Source of the DNA: Myroides odoratus DSM 2801
GTDB taxonomy: Bacteria; Bacteroidota; Bacteroidia; Flavobacteriales; Flavobacteriaceae
Assembly (NCBI RefSeq): GCF_000243275.1
Contig: NZ_CM001437.1
Coordinates: 557,480-621,479, forward strand
Direction: 5' to 3'
DNA length: 64,000 nucleotides
Below the pieces are notes generated by a model that did no database searches, was not told the origin of the DNA, and worked only from the letters and a program-made list of their open reading frames with translations. The position numbers were made by a program, and so were the translations under genes. Shown one piece after another: positions 15,737-25,700 of the stretch (positions are counted from its first letter, which is position 1; each line of letters opens with the position of its first letter).

Positions 15737-18565
15737 ATGCTATTGGAAAACTATGCTTCTTTTGCGCGAGAACTAGAGCAATTCCTCCCTTCTCAACAAA
15801 TTATTACAGATCCTATTCAAACGATTGCTTACGGCACGGATGCGAGTTTTTATCGTTTAAATCCTCAAATAGTGGTAGAAGTAAAAGATGAAACAGAGGC
15901 GATTCAAGTGATTGTTTTAGCGCACCAACATCAATTGCCCATCACCTATCGTGCTGCGGGTACGAGTTTATCTGGGCAAGCGATAACGGATTCTATCCTA
16001 TTGGTAGCTACACATCACTGGAAGGGCTATCACATTGAAGACAACGGTTTACGTGCTACTTTTCAACCAGGAATCATTGGAGGAAGAGCCAATATTCTAC
16101 TTGCTCCTTATGGACGCAAAATAGGTCCAGATCCTGGTTCAATCAATGCCGCAATGATTGGTGGAATCGCAGCAAACAATGCCAGTGGAATGTGTTGTGG
16201 AACCGCGCAGAACTCCTACAACACCCTAGCGGATATTCGCCTAGTTTTTTATGATGGAACGGTATTAGATACCGCTGATTCCAATAGCAAACAAGAATTT
16301 GCAGCCAAACATCCAGAAATACTAGCCGAAATTCAAGCCATTTACAGCGAAATACAACAAGATTCAATCCTCTACGAACGAATCAAACGCAAGTATAAAA
16401 TTAAAAACACAACAGGTTATAGCTTAAATGCATTTATTGATTATCAAGATCCATTTGATATCATCAAACACTTAATGATTGGTTCAGAAGGAACGCTTGC
16501 TTTTATTTCTACTATTACGTATAACACCGTCATTAATTTCAAGAAAAAGGCGTGTACCTTGATGGTCTTTGATTCTATCACAACTGCTTGTCAAGCTGTG
16601 CCATTTTTAAAGAAGAGCCCTGTGGCTGCGGTAGAATTATTAGACCGAAACAGCATTCGTTCCATTGAAAATGAACCACAAGCCCCTGCTTATTTTAAAA
16701 CACTTCCTGCTTCCGCATGTCTGTTACTGGTAGAAGTACAAGCGAATAATCAGGAGGAATTAGAACAAAAACAAGACGAAGTTCAACAAGCAATGGCTTC
16801 TCTTTCTACCTTAGCTCCATTTGTATTTACCTCTGACCCGAAAGAATATGCCTTCAATTGGAAAGCGCGCAATGGCTTATTGCCAACCACAGGAGCGCTT
16901 CGAGCAACAGGCACCACTTGTATTATTGAAGATGTTGCTTTTCCACTAGAACAATTAGCAGAAGCGAGTATTGCTTTACAACAGCTCTTTGCCAAACATC
17001 AATATGAAGATGCTGTTTTATTTGGGCATGCTTTAGAAGGTAATTTACATTTAGTTTTCTCGCAAGATTTTAGTACCGCAGCCTCCATTCAACGCTATGC
17101 CAATTTAATGGATGAGCTTGTAGATTTAGTCGTACATCAGTTTGATGGTTCACTGAAAGCAGAACACGGCACAGGTCGTAATATGGCTCCTTTTGTAGAA
17201 AAAGAATGGGGTGCACAAGCGTATGCCTTGATGCTTCGCATTAAACATATTTTTGACCCGCATCAGGTTATTAATCCAGGCGTGATGATTAATGCCAATA
17301 CACAGATTCACTTAGAAAACCTAAAAGCAACACCAGCTACCCACCCTCTAGTGGATAAATGTATTGAATGTGGATTTTGTGAATCGCATTGTGTTTCCGA
17401 AGGATTGACCTTATCCCCTCGTCAACGCATTGTAATAGGAAGAGAAATTGCGCGTTTAGAGCAAACGGGAGAAAATCCTCTTTTATTAGAACAGCTCCAT
17501 AAACAAGCACAATACTTTGTGGATGATACGTGTGCCACAGATGGTTTATGTGCGATTGCTTGCCCTGTTAAGATTGACACAGGCCAATATGTCAAAAGTT
17601 GGCGTTCGTCTAACCTAACGGCTAAAAATCACCAAGATGCCCTGTATTTCGTAGAACATCTAGATCGCGTTACCCAATTGGGACGTTACAGTTTAAAATT
17701 TGTTCGTTTCTTTCAAAATACCTTGGGCAATCGCAATATGTTGCGCTTATCAACTAAAATGAGGGCTTGGAGTAATGATCGAATTCCACAATGGAATCCA
17801 GCCATGCCAACTGGAACTCAATCAAAAATAAAACCAACAGTTGAAAACAAACAGAACAAGCGAAAAGTAGTCTATTTCCCTTCTTGTATCAATCGAACGA
17901 TGGGTAAATCAAAAGATTATGCCTCAGATGAATTAGATTTAAAAGATTTGACTGTTCTGCTATTAGCCCGCGCGGGTTATGAGGTCATTTATCCTGATAA
18001 CATCGCCAATCTATGTTGTGGTATGCCCTTTAGTAGCAAAGGATTTCTAGAAGAAGGATTACAAAAGTCCACAGCACTAGAAGCAGCATTGTTAGTCGCT
18101 TCTGAAAATGGCACCTATCCTATTTTATTTGATATGAGTCCGTGTCATTATACCTACCACGACCATCACGCAGCAGGAGCTTTTCAGTTTTATGATCCCA
18201 TTGAATTCATGTTAGATTTTGTTCTCCCTGATTTATCCATTACACATCCGCGAGAGGAAATAACTCTTTTCCCGGTCTGTTCTGTTAAAAAATTAGGTTT
18301 AGAAGAAAAATTACTAGATATTGCTAAACAATGTGCTAAAAAAGTAAACTATATTGACAGTAACTGTTGCGGGTTTGCGGGCGATCGTGGATTTACATTT
18401 CCTGAATTAAATCAACATGGAACCCAAACCATTGCGCAACAAATCCCCTCTACTTGTTCTGATGGATTTTCTACTAGTCGAACTTGTGAAATTGGTTTAA
18501 CGGCACATAGTCATCGAAGTTTCAAATCTATTTTTTATTTGATTGAAGAAGTGACGAGAAAATAG
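15737..18565 (+). CDS. FAD-binding and Fe-S oxidoreductase (D-lactate dehydrogenase / GlcD-GlcF fusion type)
   Basis: 942-residue fusion. The N-terminal half is a VAO-type FAD domain: TYRAAGTSLSGQA and a PGIIGGRANILLAPYGRKIGPDPGS flavin site, then an FAD-oxidase C-terminal domain ending with KAEHGTGRNMAPFVEKEWG. The rest has two ferredoxin-type clusters (CIECGFCESHC near 535 and CATDGLCAIACPVK near 605) and two CCG-type cysteine motifs (NLCCGMPFSSKG, SNCCGFAGDRGF) as in GlcF/LldE. Expected reaction: oxidation of D-lactate or another 2-hydroxyacid, electrons to quinone at the inner membrane. MurQ in the same window releases D-lactate, a plausible but unproven link. Monocistronic with its own terminator. 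Confidence 0.88.
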   Translation: MLLENYASFARELEQFLPSQQIITDPIQTIAYGTDASFYRLNPQIVVEVKDETEAIQVIVLAHQHQLPITYRAAGTSLSGQAITDSILLVATHHWKGYHIEDNGLRATFQPGIIGGRANILLAPYGRKIGPDPGSINAAMIGGIAANNASGMCCGTAQNSYNTLADIRLVFYDGTVLDTADSNSKQEFAAKHPEILAEIQAIYSEIQQDSILYERIKRKYKIKNTTGYSLNAFIDYQDPFDIIKHLMIGSEGTLAFISTITYNTVINFKKKACTLMVFDSITTACQAVPFLKKSPVAAVELLDRNSIRSIENEPQAPAYFKTLPASACLLLVEVQANNQEELEQKQDEVQQAMASLSTLAPFVFTSDPKEYAFNWKARNGLLPTTGALRATGTTCIIEDVAFPLEQLAEASIALQQLFAKHQYEDAVLFGHALEGNLHLVFSQDFSTAASIQRYANLMDELVDLVVHQFDGSLKAEHGTGRNMAPFVEKEWGAQAYALMLRIKHIFDPHQVINPGVMINANTQIHLENLKATPATHPLVDKCIECGFCESHCVSEGLTLSPRQRIVIGREIARLEQTGENPLLLEQLHKQAQYFVDDTCATDGLCAIACPVKIDTGQYVKSWRSSNLTAKNHQDALYFVEHLDRVTQLGRYSLKFVRFFQNTLGNRNMLRLSTKMRAWSNDRIPQWNPAMPTGTQSKIKPTVENKQNKRKVVYFPSCINRTMGKSKDYASDELDLKDLTVLLLARAGYEVIYPDNIANLCCGMPFSSKGFLEEGLQKSTALEAALLVASENGTYPILFDMSPCHYTYHDHHAAGAFQFYDPIEFMLDFVLPDLSITHPREEITLFPVCSVKKLGLEEKLLDIAKQCAKKVNYIDSNCCGFAGDRGFTFPELNQHGTQTIAQQIPSTCSDGFSTSRTCEIGLTAHSHRSFKSIFYLIEEVTRK

Positions 18566-18595
18566 TGTTTTACTTTACTACATAAAATTGTTTAC

Positions 18596-18631
18596 AAAAA
18601 AAGGCATCTAAAATTGATTAGATGCCTTTTT
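18596..18631. terminator. Bidirectional terminator
   Basis: AAAAAGGCATCTAA / TTAGATGCCTTTTT arms (18598-18611 and 18618-18631) around AATTGA, between the convergent oxidoreductase and sigma-54 regulator genes. Confidence 0.9.
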
Positions 18632-18633
18632 AC

Positions 18634-20022
18634 TTATAACTCTATATTGTAAAGTTTCATTTTATTGTATAATGTCTTTCTGTCAATCCCCAACAATTGC
18701 GCCGCTTTCGTTTTATTAAACTTCACCTTTTCCAAGGCTGTGCGTATCGCTTGTTCTTCATTGCGCGAAGAGAACAATTTTAAATCTCTTTCTTCTTCAT
18801 TTGGAGTATCTGAAACAATCGGCTTAGGAGCAAACATTTCATCTGGTAATACCTCTTTTTCGATATAATCACCTTTCGTTAATAAAACCGAACGTTTGAT
18901 AATATTCTTCATTTCACGCAAGTTTCCTGGCCAATCATAGGTCAAGAAAATACGTTCTACTTCACTAGAGAATCCTTTTACAACCTTCTCTAACTCTTGA
19001 TTCGAATGCTTTAAAAAGTGCTTAGCAAAAGAAAGTACATCACTTCCTCTATCTGTTAAACGAGGAGCTACAATACCAAATTCATTTAGACGGTGATATA
19101 AATCCTCTCTAAACTCTCCTTCTCTTACTGCTTTAGGCAAATCTTCATTTGTTGCAGCAATAACGCGAATATCTACATCAATTTCTGTACTACTTCCAAC
19201 GGGTTTTACTTTTCTTTCTTGTAAAGCACGTAGCAATTGTATTTGCACTTCATAAGATAAATTTCCGACCTCATCTAAGAAAATAGTTCCTCCATTTGCT
19301 GCTTCAAAATGCCCAATTTTATCTGTAACAGCCCCTGTAAAAGATCCTTTAATATGACCAAAGAACTCACTAGACGCTAAATCCTTAGGAATTGCACCAC
19401 AATCTACAGCAATATATGGCTTTTTACTACGCTTACTTAATAAGTGAATCGAATGCGCTATATTTTCTTTTCCTGTACCACTATCCCCAATAATCAAAAC
19501 TGACATATTCGTCGGTGCTACCAATTCGATATACTCTTGTAATTGTGAAGATACTTTACTATCTCCTTTTACATATTCTTCTAAAGCTGTTTCATCTGTA
19601 GATAAGTCGATGGAAGTCGATTTTGACGTTTCGTGTTTCACCGTATCTTCCCCTTTACTTTTCTTATCCAGCGCTTGTTTTATTGTTAGAACAATTTCAT
19701 CTGGATTGATGGGTTTAGCCACATAATCAAAGGCACCTAATTTCATGGCATTCACTGCCGTTTTGATTTCAGTATACCCCGTCATTAAAATAACTTGGGA
19801 AGTGATACACTTTTCTTTGATGTATTTCAGCAATTCTATTCCATCGCTATCTGGGAGTCTTACATCCGTTAATACAATATCGTAACAAGTATCATCTATT
19901 GCTTTCTTTGCATCTAAGGAATTAAAGGCGTTCATAACAACAAAACCTTTCTTGGTCAAAAAGGCTTTCAACATTTCGCAAAATGGTACATCATCGTCTA
20001 TAACAAGAACTTTATGACTCAT
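18634..20022 (-). CDS. Sigma-54-dependent response regulator (NtrC family)
   Basis: 462 residues: receiver domain (1-120, phosphoacceptor Asp53 in VLTDVRLPDSDG, Lys in YVAKPINPDE), AAA+ domain (about 145-380: Walker A GDSGTGKE, sigma-54 contact loop GSFTGA, Walker B GGTIFLDEVG, Arg fingers after VIAATNEDL) and a Fis-type HTH (about 425-462, NKTKAAQLLGIDRKTLYNKM). The contact loop has Ser for the usual Ala in GAFTGA, a tolerated variant. It activates RpoN promoters when phosphorylated. No sensor kinase lies beside it, so it is an orphan regulator here. A roughly 290-base leader separates it from the nearest good promoter box. Confidence 0.92.
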   Translation of the reverse strand: MSHKVLVIDDDVPFCEMLKAFLTKKGFVVMNAFNSLDAKKAIDDTCYDIVLTDVRLPDSDGIELLKYIKEKCITSQVILMTGYTEIKTAVNAMKLGAFDYVAKPINPDEIVLTIKQALDKKSKGEDTVKHETSKSTSIDLSTDETALEEYVKGDSKVSSQLQEYIELVAPTNMSVLIIGDSGTGKENIAHSIHLLSKRSKKPYIAVDCGAIPKDLASSEFFGHIKGSFTGAVTDKIGHFEAANGGTIFLDEVGNLSYEVQIQLLRALQERKVKPVGSSTEIDVDIRVIAATNEDLPKAVREGEFREDLYHRLNEFGIVAPRLTDRGSDVLSFAKHFLKHSNQELEKVVKGFSSEVERIFLTYDWPGNLREMKNIIKRSVLLTKGDYIEKEVLPDEMFAPKPIVSDTPNEEERDLKLFSSRNEEQAIRTALEKVKFNKTKAAQLLGIDRKTLYNKMKLYNIEL

Positions 20023-20449
20023 ATTTTATCCGTCTTTATTTAAGGGCTAAAGACAAATTTAATATAATTATTTTGTAGAAACTAACAAGTAGCAAAACTT
20101 TAACCTCCTATAAACAGTAAAAGGGAGCCTAAGCTCCCTATTTACCTGAAGATTTCTCTTCTTCACCTTACTAACGATCTAACCTATTACCTCGTTGGGT
20201 AATAAAATTTCTTTAAAACAAACACTTAATTTTCTTTTTCTAGCAATTAAAGTTGATTCCTCAACTTATTTGTTTTTTTGTATAACACCTTACGCTATAG
20301 TATATAGAAAAAAGCGTGCCAAAAATACAAATTTACCTTTAAATCAAATAATTTATTATTTATCAACCACTTAAGCTGGTATCTTTTTTTTATCTGTGTG
20401 CCATTCTAGTAAAATCCCCATCACAAAGTGGGTAGATATTCCCCAAATA
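20023..20449 (-). other. Gene-free region upstream of the sigma-54 regulator with several hairpins
   Basis: 427 bases without a supportable ORF. Minus-strand hairpins: GTTGA-GGAA-TCAAC (about 20250), TTACC-CAACGA-GGTAA (about 20190), GAAGA-GAAA-TCTTC (about 20155), and AGGGAGC-TTAG-GCTCCCT (20122-20139, on the minus strand), the last followed by TTTTACTG. A promoter-like double box lies at 20320-20335. It is either a long structured leader of the regulator gene or a separate small RNA of about 200 nt ending near 20115. I do not recognise an Rfam family. Confidence 0.4.
20320..20335 (-). promoter_or_regulatory. Two adjacent -7 boxes TAAATTTG and TATTTTTG
   Basis: Both are perfect TAnnTTTG matches on the minus strand (20328-20335 and 20320-20327), side by side. 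They would start a transcript near 20312 running toward the sigma-54 regulator. Confidence 0.5.
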
Positions 20450-20458
20450 CTAGAATGG
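20401..20458. repeat. 11-bp inverted repeat across the tamL stop codon
   Basis: CCATTCTAGTA (20401-20411) and TACTAGAATGG (20448-20458) pair perfectly with a 36-base loop that itself can form CCCA/TGGG. The right arm contains the tamL stop codon. No T-run; possibly a transcript 3'-end structure. Confidence 0.5.
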
Positions 20459-22765
20459 ATACCCAATTGCCAAGTTAAACATGAGGTTGTCTTTTCTCCA
20501 TTTTCCACTTCCAAAATTAATATCTTTCACCACCCAACGTTCTCCTGGTTCATTATAAGGCACACGAAGCGGGAAGGCAAAATCAAAACGAACCACCAAA
20601 AATGTAATATCAAAGCGAAGTCCAGCTCCAGCTCCTAAAGCAATCTCTTTATAGAAGTCACCAGATATCTTCCCTCCTGGTCTATCAGACACCTCATTTA
20701 GGTTCCAAATATTTCCTCCATCAATAAACAAAGCTCCGTGAATGATGCTCACTAATTTTTTTCGGTATTCAAAGTTGAACTCTAATAACATGTCTCCAGA
20801 TTGATCTGGAATAAATTTAGCATCGAATGAACTCGGATCAAAACTTCCTGGTCCTAACGTTCGCGCTCTAAATGCACGTATACTATTTGACCCGCCCACA
20901 TAAAACTGTTTGGTATAAGGTAAGTTCTTCGAATTCCCATAAGCATACCCAATTCCTGCATGGATACGACTCACCAATTGAGAGGTTCTACTCAGCTTTA
21001 AATAATGTCTAAAATCGTGTTCTGTTTTCACATACTGACTAAAAGGTACACCTAAGATGGATTTTTCTTTATCCTTATCTACATCAGCTCCCATGATTAA
21101 TCCTGTAATATTTCCAGAGAAATCCAAACCTCCACGGTAGTAGATGGTATGTTTCTTGTATTGGTTCATGGTATTGGTATACGTATAGGTATACGTTGGT
21201 CCAAAAATCAACTGCTTATCCAATACCCTTTCTAACGATGGGTTTCCTGCGGCTGTTTCTCGGTATAAATCTGTTACATTTTGTGGTGTCACATAGTTTA
21301 CCTCTAACGCATTAAAATGATGCTCTTTCCTTACATTTTCCTTCCACATGTACCCCCAAGAACCTTTGAAAGACGTTAACGAATACAATTGGCTGCGTTC
21401 TAAATATTCTCCTCCTAGCGTTGCTTTTGTACGCGGGATATATCCACTAGACGAATGGAAATTACCCGGAGCTATTAAACGAGGCCAGGTAAGACTCGCT
21501 TCCAATCCGGCTTTGTAGACATTATATCCTTTGTTTTTAGAAGACATTTGGAAATCAGCTCCTCCATAAGCCGACACGGAAAACAATTCCGCTCCCTTCA
21601 AGAAGTTTTTATGACTCCAGTTTACGTTTAACTCTGCTCCACTATAGCTGGCTGAGTTTGTTTTTCCCAACAACTCTAATCGAATGGATTTCGGATTATC
21701 TGGCGTTAGAAAATAGTAAACATCTAATTTATTATTTACTGTATCTGCTAATTCAAACTGGTTTTTTACATATTTAAAAACACCTAGGTTAACCAAGCGA
21801 TTCAAGGATAAATTATGGTCATTTCGATTATAGAGTTCGCCTTCTTCCAAATAAACCGTTCGATCATAGATACTCGGTTTAAATTTATTTTTAGGATCAA
21901 TAATTTCAAATCCTTTGTACGTTTGAGCCGTTTTGATATCGCGTTTAATATCCGTATCAGCCAAAGAATAATCAGAGAAAATATAGACCTTATTAATTGT
22001 ATATGCTTTCGTAGCCAATACAGGCGTATCTTCTTTTACTTTGACAAATAGATTAACCTTATGGTTCCCTACTGTACTATCGACTTGTACTAACAGGTTA
22101 TTTGGACTAAAATAATAGTATCCTTTATTTTTTACATAATTATCAAATCGGACGCGTTCTTCTTTAATCTGTTCCAGATTATAAGGTTTGTCTTTTCTTA
22201 ACCTTGTCCATCGATTTCCCGCGTCGTAGATAGCTTGTTGTAACGGAGTTGAATCATTCAAAAACGTAACATCGTTAATTGTAAACTGCGTTCCTGGCAC
22301 AATGGTATATTGAGCCGCTTTTTTCTTTTCACTTACTTTGAGTGTATCTGCCTTCACGCGGACATTAAAATATCCATCGTTTTCCATTCGATTGACCAAA
22401 ATAGCGCGGTTGTGTTCCAAATCTACTTGACTGAAAAGCACTGGAGGCTCACCAAGAGAATTGCGCATCCAACGCCTTACTTTATTTGTTTTTGTTGGAT
22501 CTCCACCTAAATTGTAAAAAAACAATTTGGGGCGAAATCCCAAAAAAGAACTATTCGGTTCTGGGCGCAAGAGCGATTCCAGAGATTCTTCAATTTCTTT
22601 TTGCTTGGATTTCCCTAGTTCCGTTTCTTCTAATTCAACAATACCTTTGGTATACAAGGCATCATCCTCCGGAATATATTTCGTGGAACTACATGAGCTT
22701 ATAAAGAATCCTGCAATTCCAGTTATGGTCAATAATAGGACACTATTCTTCTTTTTTAGCTTCAT
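20450..22765 (-). CDS. tamL: TamL: BamA/TamA-family outer membrane lipoprotein
   Basis: 771 residues: lipoprotein signal with Cys25 (FFISSC-SSTK), which separates Bacteroidota TamL from proteobacterial TamA; POTRA-like domains (about 40-400, e.g. QYTIVPGTQFTINDV) and a C-terminal 16-strand Omp85 barrel (about 420-771) with the lid-lock/loop motif GSNSIRAFRARTLGPGS near 640 and a terminal strand ending NLAIGYPF. With TamB it is thought to move phospholipid or fold outer membrane proteins between the membranes. Its start lies 23 bases inside the end of tamB, so translation is coupled. Assignment is firm by both domain order and neighbour. Confidence 0.92.
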   Translation of the reverse strand: MKLKKKNSVLLLTITGIAGFFISSCSSTKYIPEDDALYTKGIVELEETELGKSKQKEIEESLESLLRPEPNSSFLGFRPKLFFYNLGGDPTKTNKVRRWMRNSLGEPPVLFSQVDLEHNRAILVNRMENDGYFNVRVKADTLKVSEKKKAAQYTIVPGTQFTINDVTFLNDSTPLQQAIYDAGNRWTRLRKDKPYNLEQIKEERVRFDNYVKNKGYYYFSPNNLLVQVDSTVGNHKVNLFVKVKEDTPVLATKAYTINKVYIFSDYSLADTDIKRDIKTAQTYKGFEIIDPKNKFKPSIYDRTVYLEEGELYNRNDHNLSLNRLVNLGVFKYVKNQFELADTVNNKLDVYYFLTPDNPKSIRLELLGKTNSASYSGAELNVNWSHKNFLKGAELFSVSAYGGADFQMSSKNKGYNVYKAGLEASLTWPRLIAPGNFHSSSGYIPRTKATLGGEYLERSQLYSLTSFKGSWGYMWKENVRKEHHFNALEVNYVTPQNVTDLYRETAAGNPSLERVLDKQLIFGPTYTYTYTNTMNQYKKHTIYYRGGLDFSGNITGLIMGADVDKDKEKSILGVPFSQYVKTEHDFRHYLKLSRTSQLVSRIHAGIGYAYGNSKNLPYTKQFYVGGSNSIRAFRARTLGPGSFDPSSFDAKFIPDQSGDMLLEFNFEYRKKLVSIIHGALFIDGGNIWNLNEVSDRPGGKISGDFYKEIALGAGAGLRFDITFLVVRFDFAFPLRVPYNEPGERWVVKDINFGSGKWRKDNLMFNLAIGYPF

Positions 22766-25700
22766 CTCTTATCTGTTTTTTCAATTGTCTTTTGTCTTTA
22801 GAGCGTTCAAACAATTCTCTAAAATGCTCATAACTCATGGTAATAATAAAACCTACTCCCGTTTCTACTACCTGTCCTTGCAGGGCTACTTCGTATTGGT
22901 TTTTGCGATATACACGCATTAAATAACGGCCATCTTTAGATAAGGCATACTCTAGCTCAATATCTCCTGCGATATTTGCCGCTTGTTCATTTTGACGTTG
23001 ATTTCCTTCTACTTCAAAACTACTTCCAACGGTTACTTTCAAACGATCTGAAAACAAACGCTTCGAAACAGCAACATTCAAATCTGTTCTATTTTCTCTC
23101 GAACCAGAAGAGAAATCCTCTGTTGATTCTAGATTAAAGTTTAACTCTACTCCTTGAATCAAGTTACTAGCGAGGTTATTCAATTGATCTGACAATAATC
23201 GGTTTACACTTTGACGGGCCATTGTTCCTGCACTTAATCCACCCATGCTACTTTCAAAAGGGTTATCCCCTATAAAATGATTCAATAACAATAGGGCAAA
23301 TACTTGTTTATTCAATTCAGATTCATTTGCTCTAATCTGTTCTAATCTTGATTTTGTATTGGAAATCACATCTCCAGAAGCACTTGTAACCCCATCTTTC
23401 AGTCGAATATCAAATGAAATTTCAGGTTTCAACAATTCGCCTTTCATCATTAACAGCGCTTGGAAAGGCAGCTGTTGTTTATACATGTTTTGTTGAGTTG
23501 GTGAAAGTGCTGCCAATTGATTCTGCAATAAATCAATTGGGGCTGTTTTTGTTTCATAAATAGCCGTTAGGTTGAGGATTGCATCCGTTGGATCACCCGC
23601 AAAGGTAATTGAACTTCCTTTTTCAACTAAGAATTTACGCTTCAAGAAATTAAATGATAAATCATAGGACCCCTCTGAAAACTCATAACGTCCTGTCAAG
23701 GAAACTTTTCCTGATTGATCAATTCCTCCAACAATATCTCCCTCTCCTTTTAGTACAATTTTATCTCCACTACTCTTATCCATAATCATGGTAAAAGTAG
23801 CTTCTTTATCTACAATGATAGATACTGAAACATCCATTCCTTTCAAGGTAGACTGATTAAAATCATCCTGGTATTTCAACAATTCTGCTTGTCGTAAACT
23901 CTCTTCATCAATAAATTCCACAATTCCCTCTCGATCGGCGATAGAAGGATCTTCTTGTGGCATAACCATGGTAAAATCGGTCTTTTTACCAATACTAATT
24001 TGTCCTGTTACTTTAGGCGTATTTAAATCCCCTCTAATTTTAAGGTTTGAGTCGAAAAGCAAGGTTCCATAGTACATATCATTATCTTTCGATGTTGAAT
24101 TTACCGCTTGGAAATCGACTGCTTTAATATCTAAATTAAATTTAAAATCAGAATAGGTTTGAGTAAGGATTTGCCCATCAATAACAAGCAAATTACCTTC
24201 CGAATCCGTAACACTGAATTTATCTAATTCAATACCGCGTGCTGTAAACGCTATTTTTTCATTGATATCTTTAAAATCGGCATTAATTGGGTTGACATGG
24301 AAACCAATTGAATTGAAATCGAGTCCTCCTAAAATCGTAGGTTTATCATATTTTCCGCCTAGTGCGATTTGTCCAGACAAATACCCTTGCGCATTGCTCA
24401 AGTTCCCCATACTGAAATGCTCCAGAGCCTCCAATTGGAATTTGTCTATTGCTAGTTTCAAATCTAAACTTTGTTGGTCTACATCCGTTACACCAAACAA
24501 TCTGATTTTGTTTTCTTTTCCTTCTAAAACTATATTAGCTGCATACTGGCTCAAAGACTGGTTAGACACTCCAATATGAAGGTTTCCTAATCCGATTTCA
24601 TATACTGCTAAATCTGTGATATCAATATCTGAAACAAATCGGAAATCAGAAGTTAAATCTTTGAGGTGAATTTCTCCATTAATAGTTCCCCCTGCCAATA
24701 ACTTATCTTTCTGAATCATCTTCGTTATCGCTTCAATACTAAAGTTTTCAAAATTCACAGCCAATGGGCTATTCATTTTCTCTTCCTCTGAAGCTAAGCG
24801 AATAAGGCTTTTTTGGTAGCCTAACTCAAAATCTTTCGCATAAAATCCTTTATCACCAAATACAATACGATTCGCTGGGTTAACCGTCCAAGGGGTATAA
24901 TCTAAGATAAAACTCCCTTCTTTCATGTGCAACTGTTGTTGTGTGTCTTCAGCAAGCAGCTCTGCACCAATTAGGTAGCAAGTTTTATCTTCTTTATCCA
25001 GCAATTTAAAATTAAAATCAAGTAGATTATCCTTAGCAAATCCATCTAAAACCATCCGTCTAATACTAAAAGAAGCATTAGAAATACTCTTAATCGCTAA
25101 TTTATATTCCAAAGCAGAAGCATTCGGTTGCACATCCAAGGTAATAGCCTCCACTGTGATATCTCCATATTCTACCGCTGGAATTTCTCCTTTCAACGTC
25201 AAATAATCATCCTTTTGTCTGTAGACTCCTCCAAATACAATAGGCTGTATTTCCTTTAACTCAGGCACTATTTTTTGAAAAATAGGATCATTTTTAACAC
25301 GCAACTGATAGGTGAAATACTGCTGTTTTATAGGCGTTTTCTCCGTTGCTTTTTGTGTTTCTTTTTCTTTGGATTTTACGTCTTCTTTTTTCTCCGTTGC
25401 ACTAATCTTGTAGTATTTATTAATAGTCTGAGTAATTGCATCTCCTAATTGAGTCAGGAGATAATCCCCTTCCATATCGAAATCTACTACTTGAGAGGTT
25501 AGGTTCATCTTGCGGTGAGAAGCTTCCGCTTCTGCCGTAAATTGAATCGGTTGCAATCGAAATGATCGACTTAATGCATTAAAGCTTAAGTCGCTAATTG
25601 TTGCCGTTCCCACCAAACTATCCGGTAAGATATTCGGCATCGCTACTTCTACACGACCTGAAACCGTAGACGGCTCCTGATTCAAGTGCAGTTGATACAA

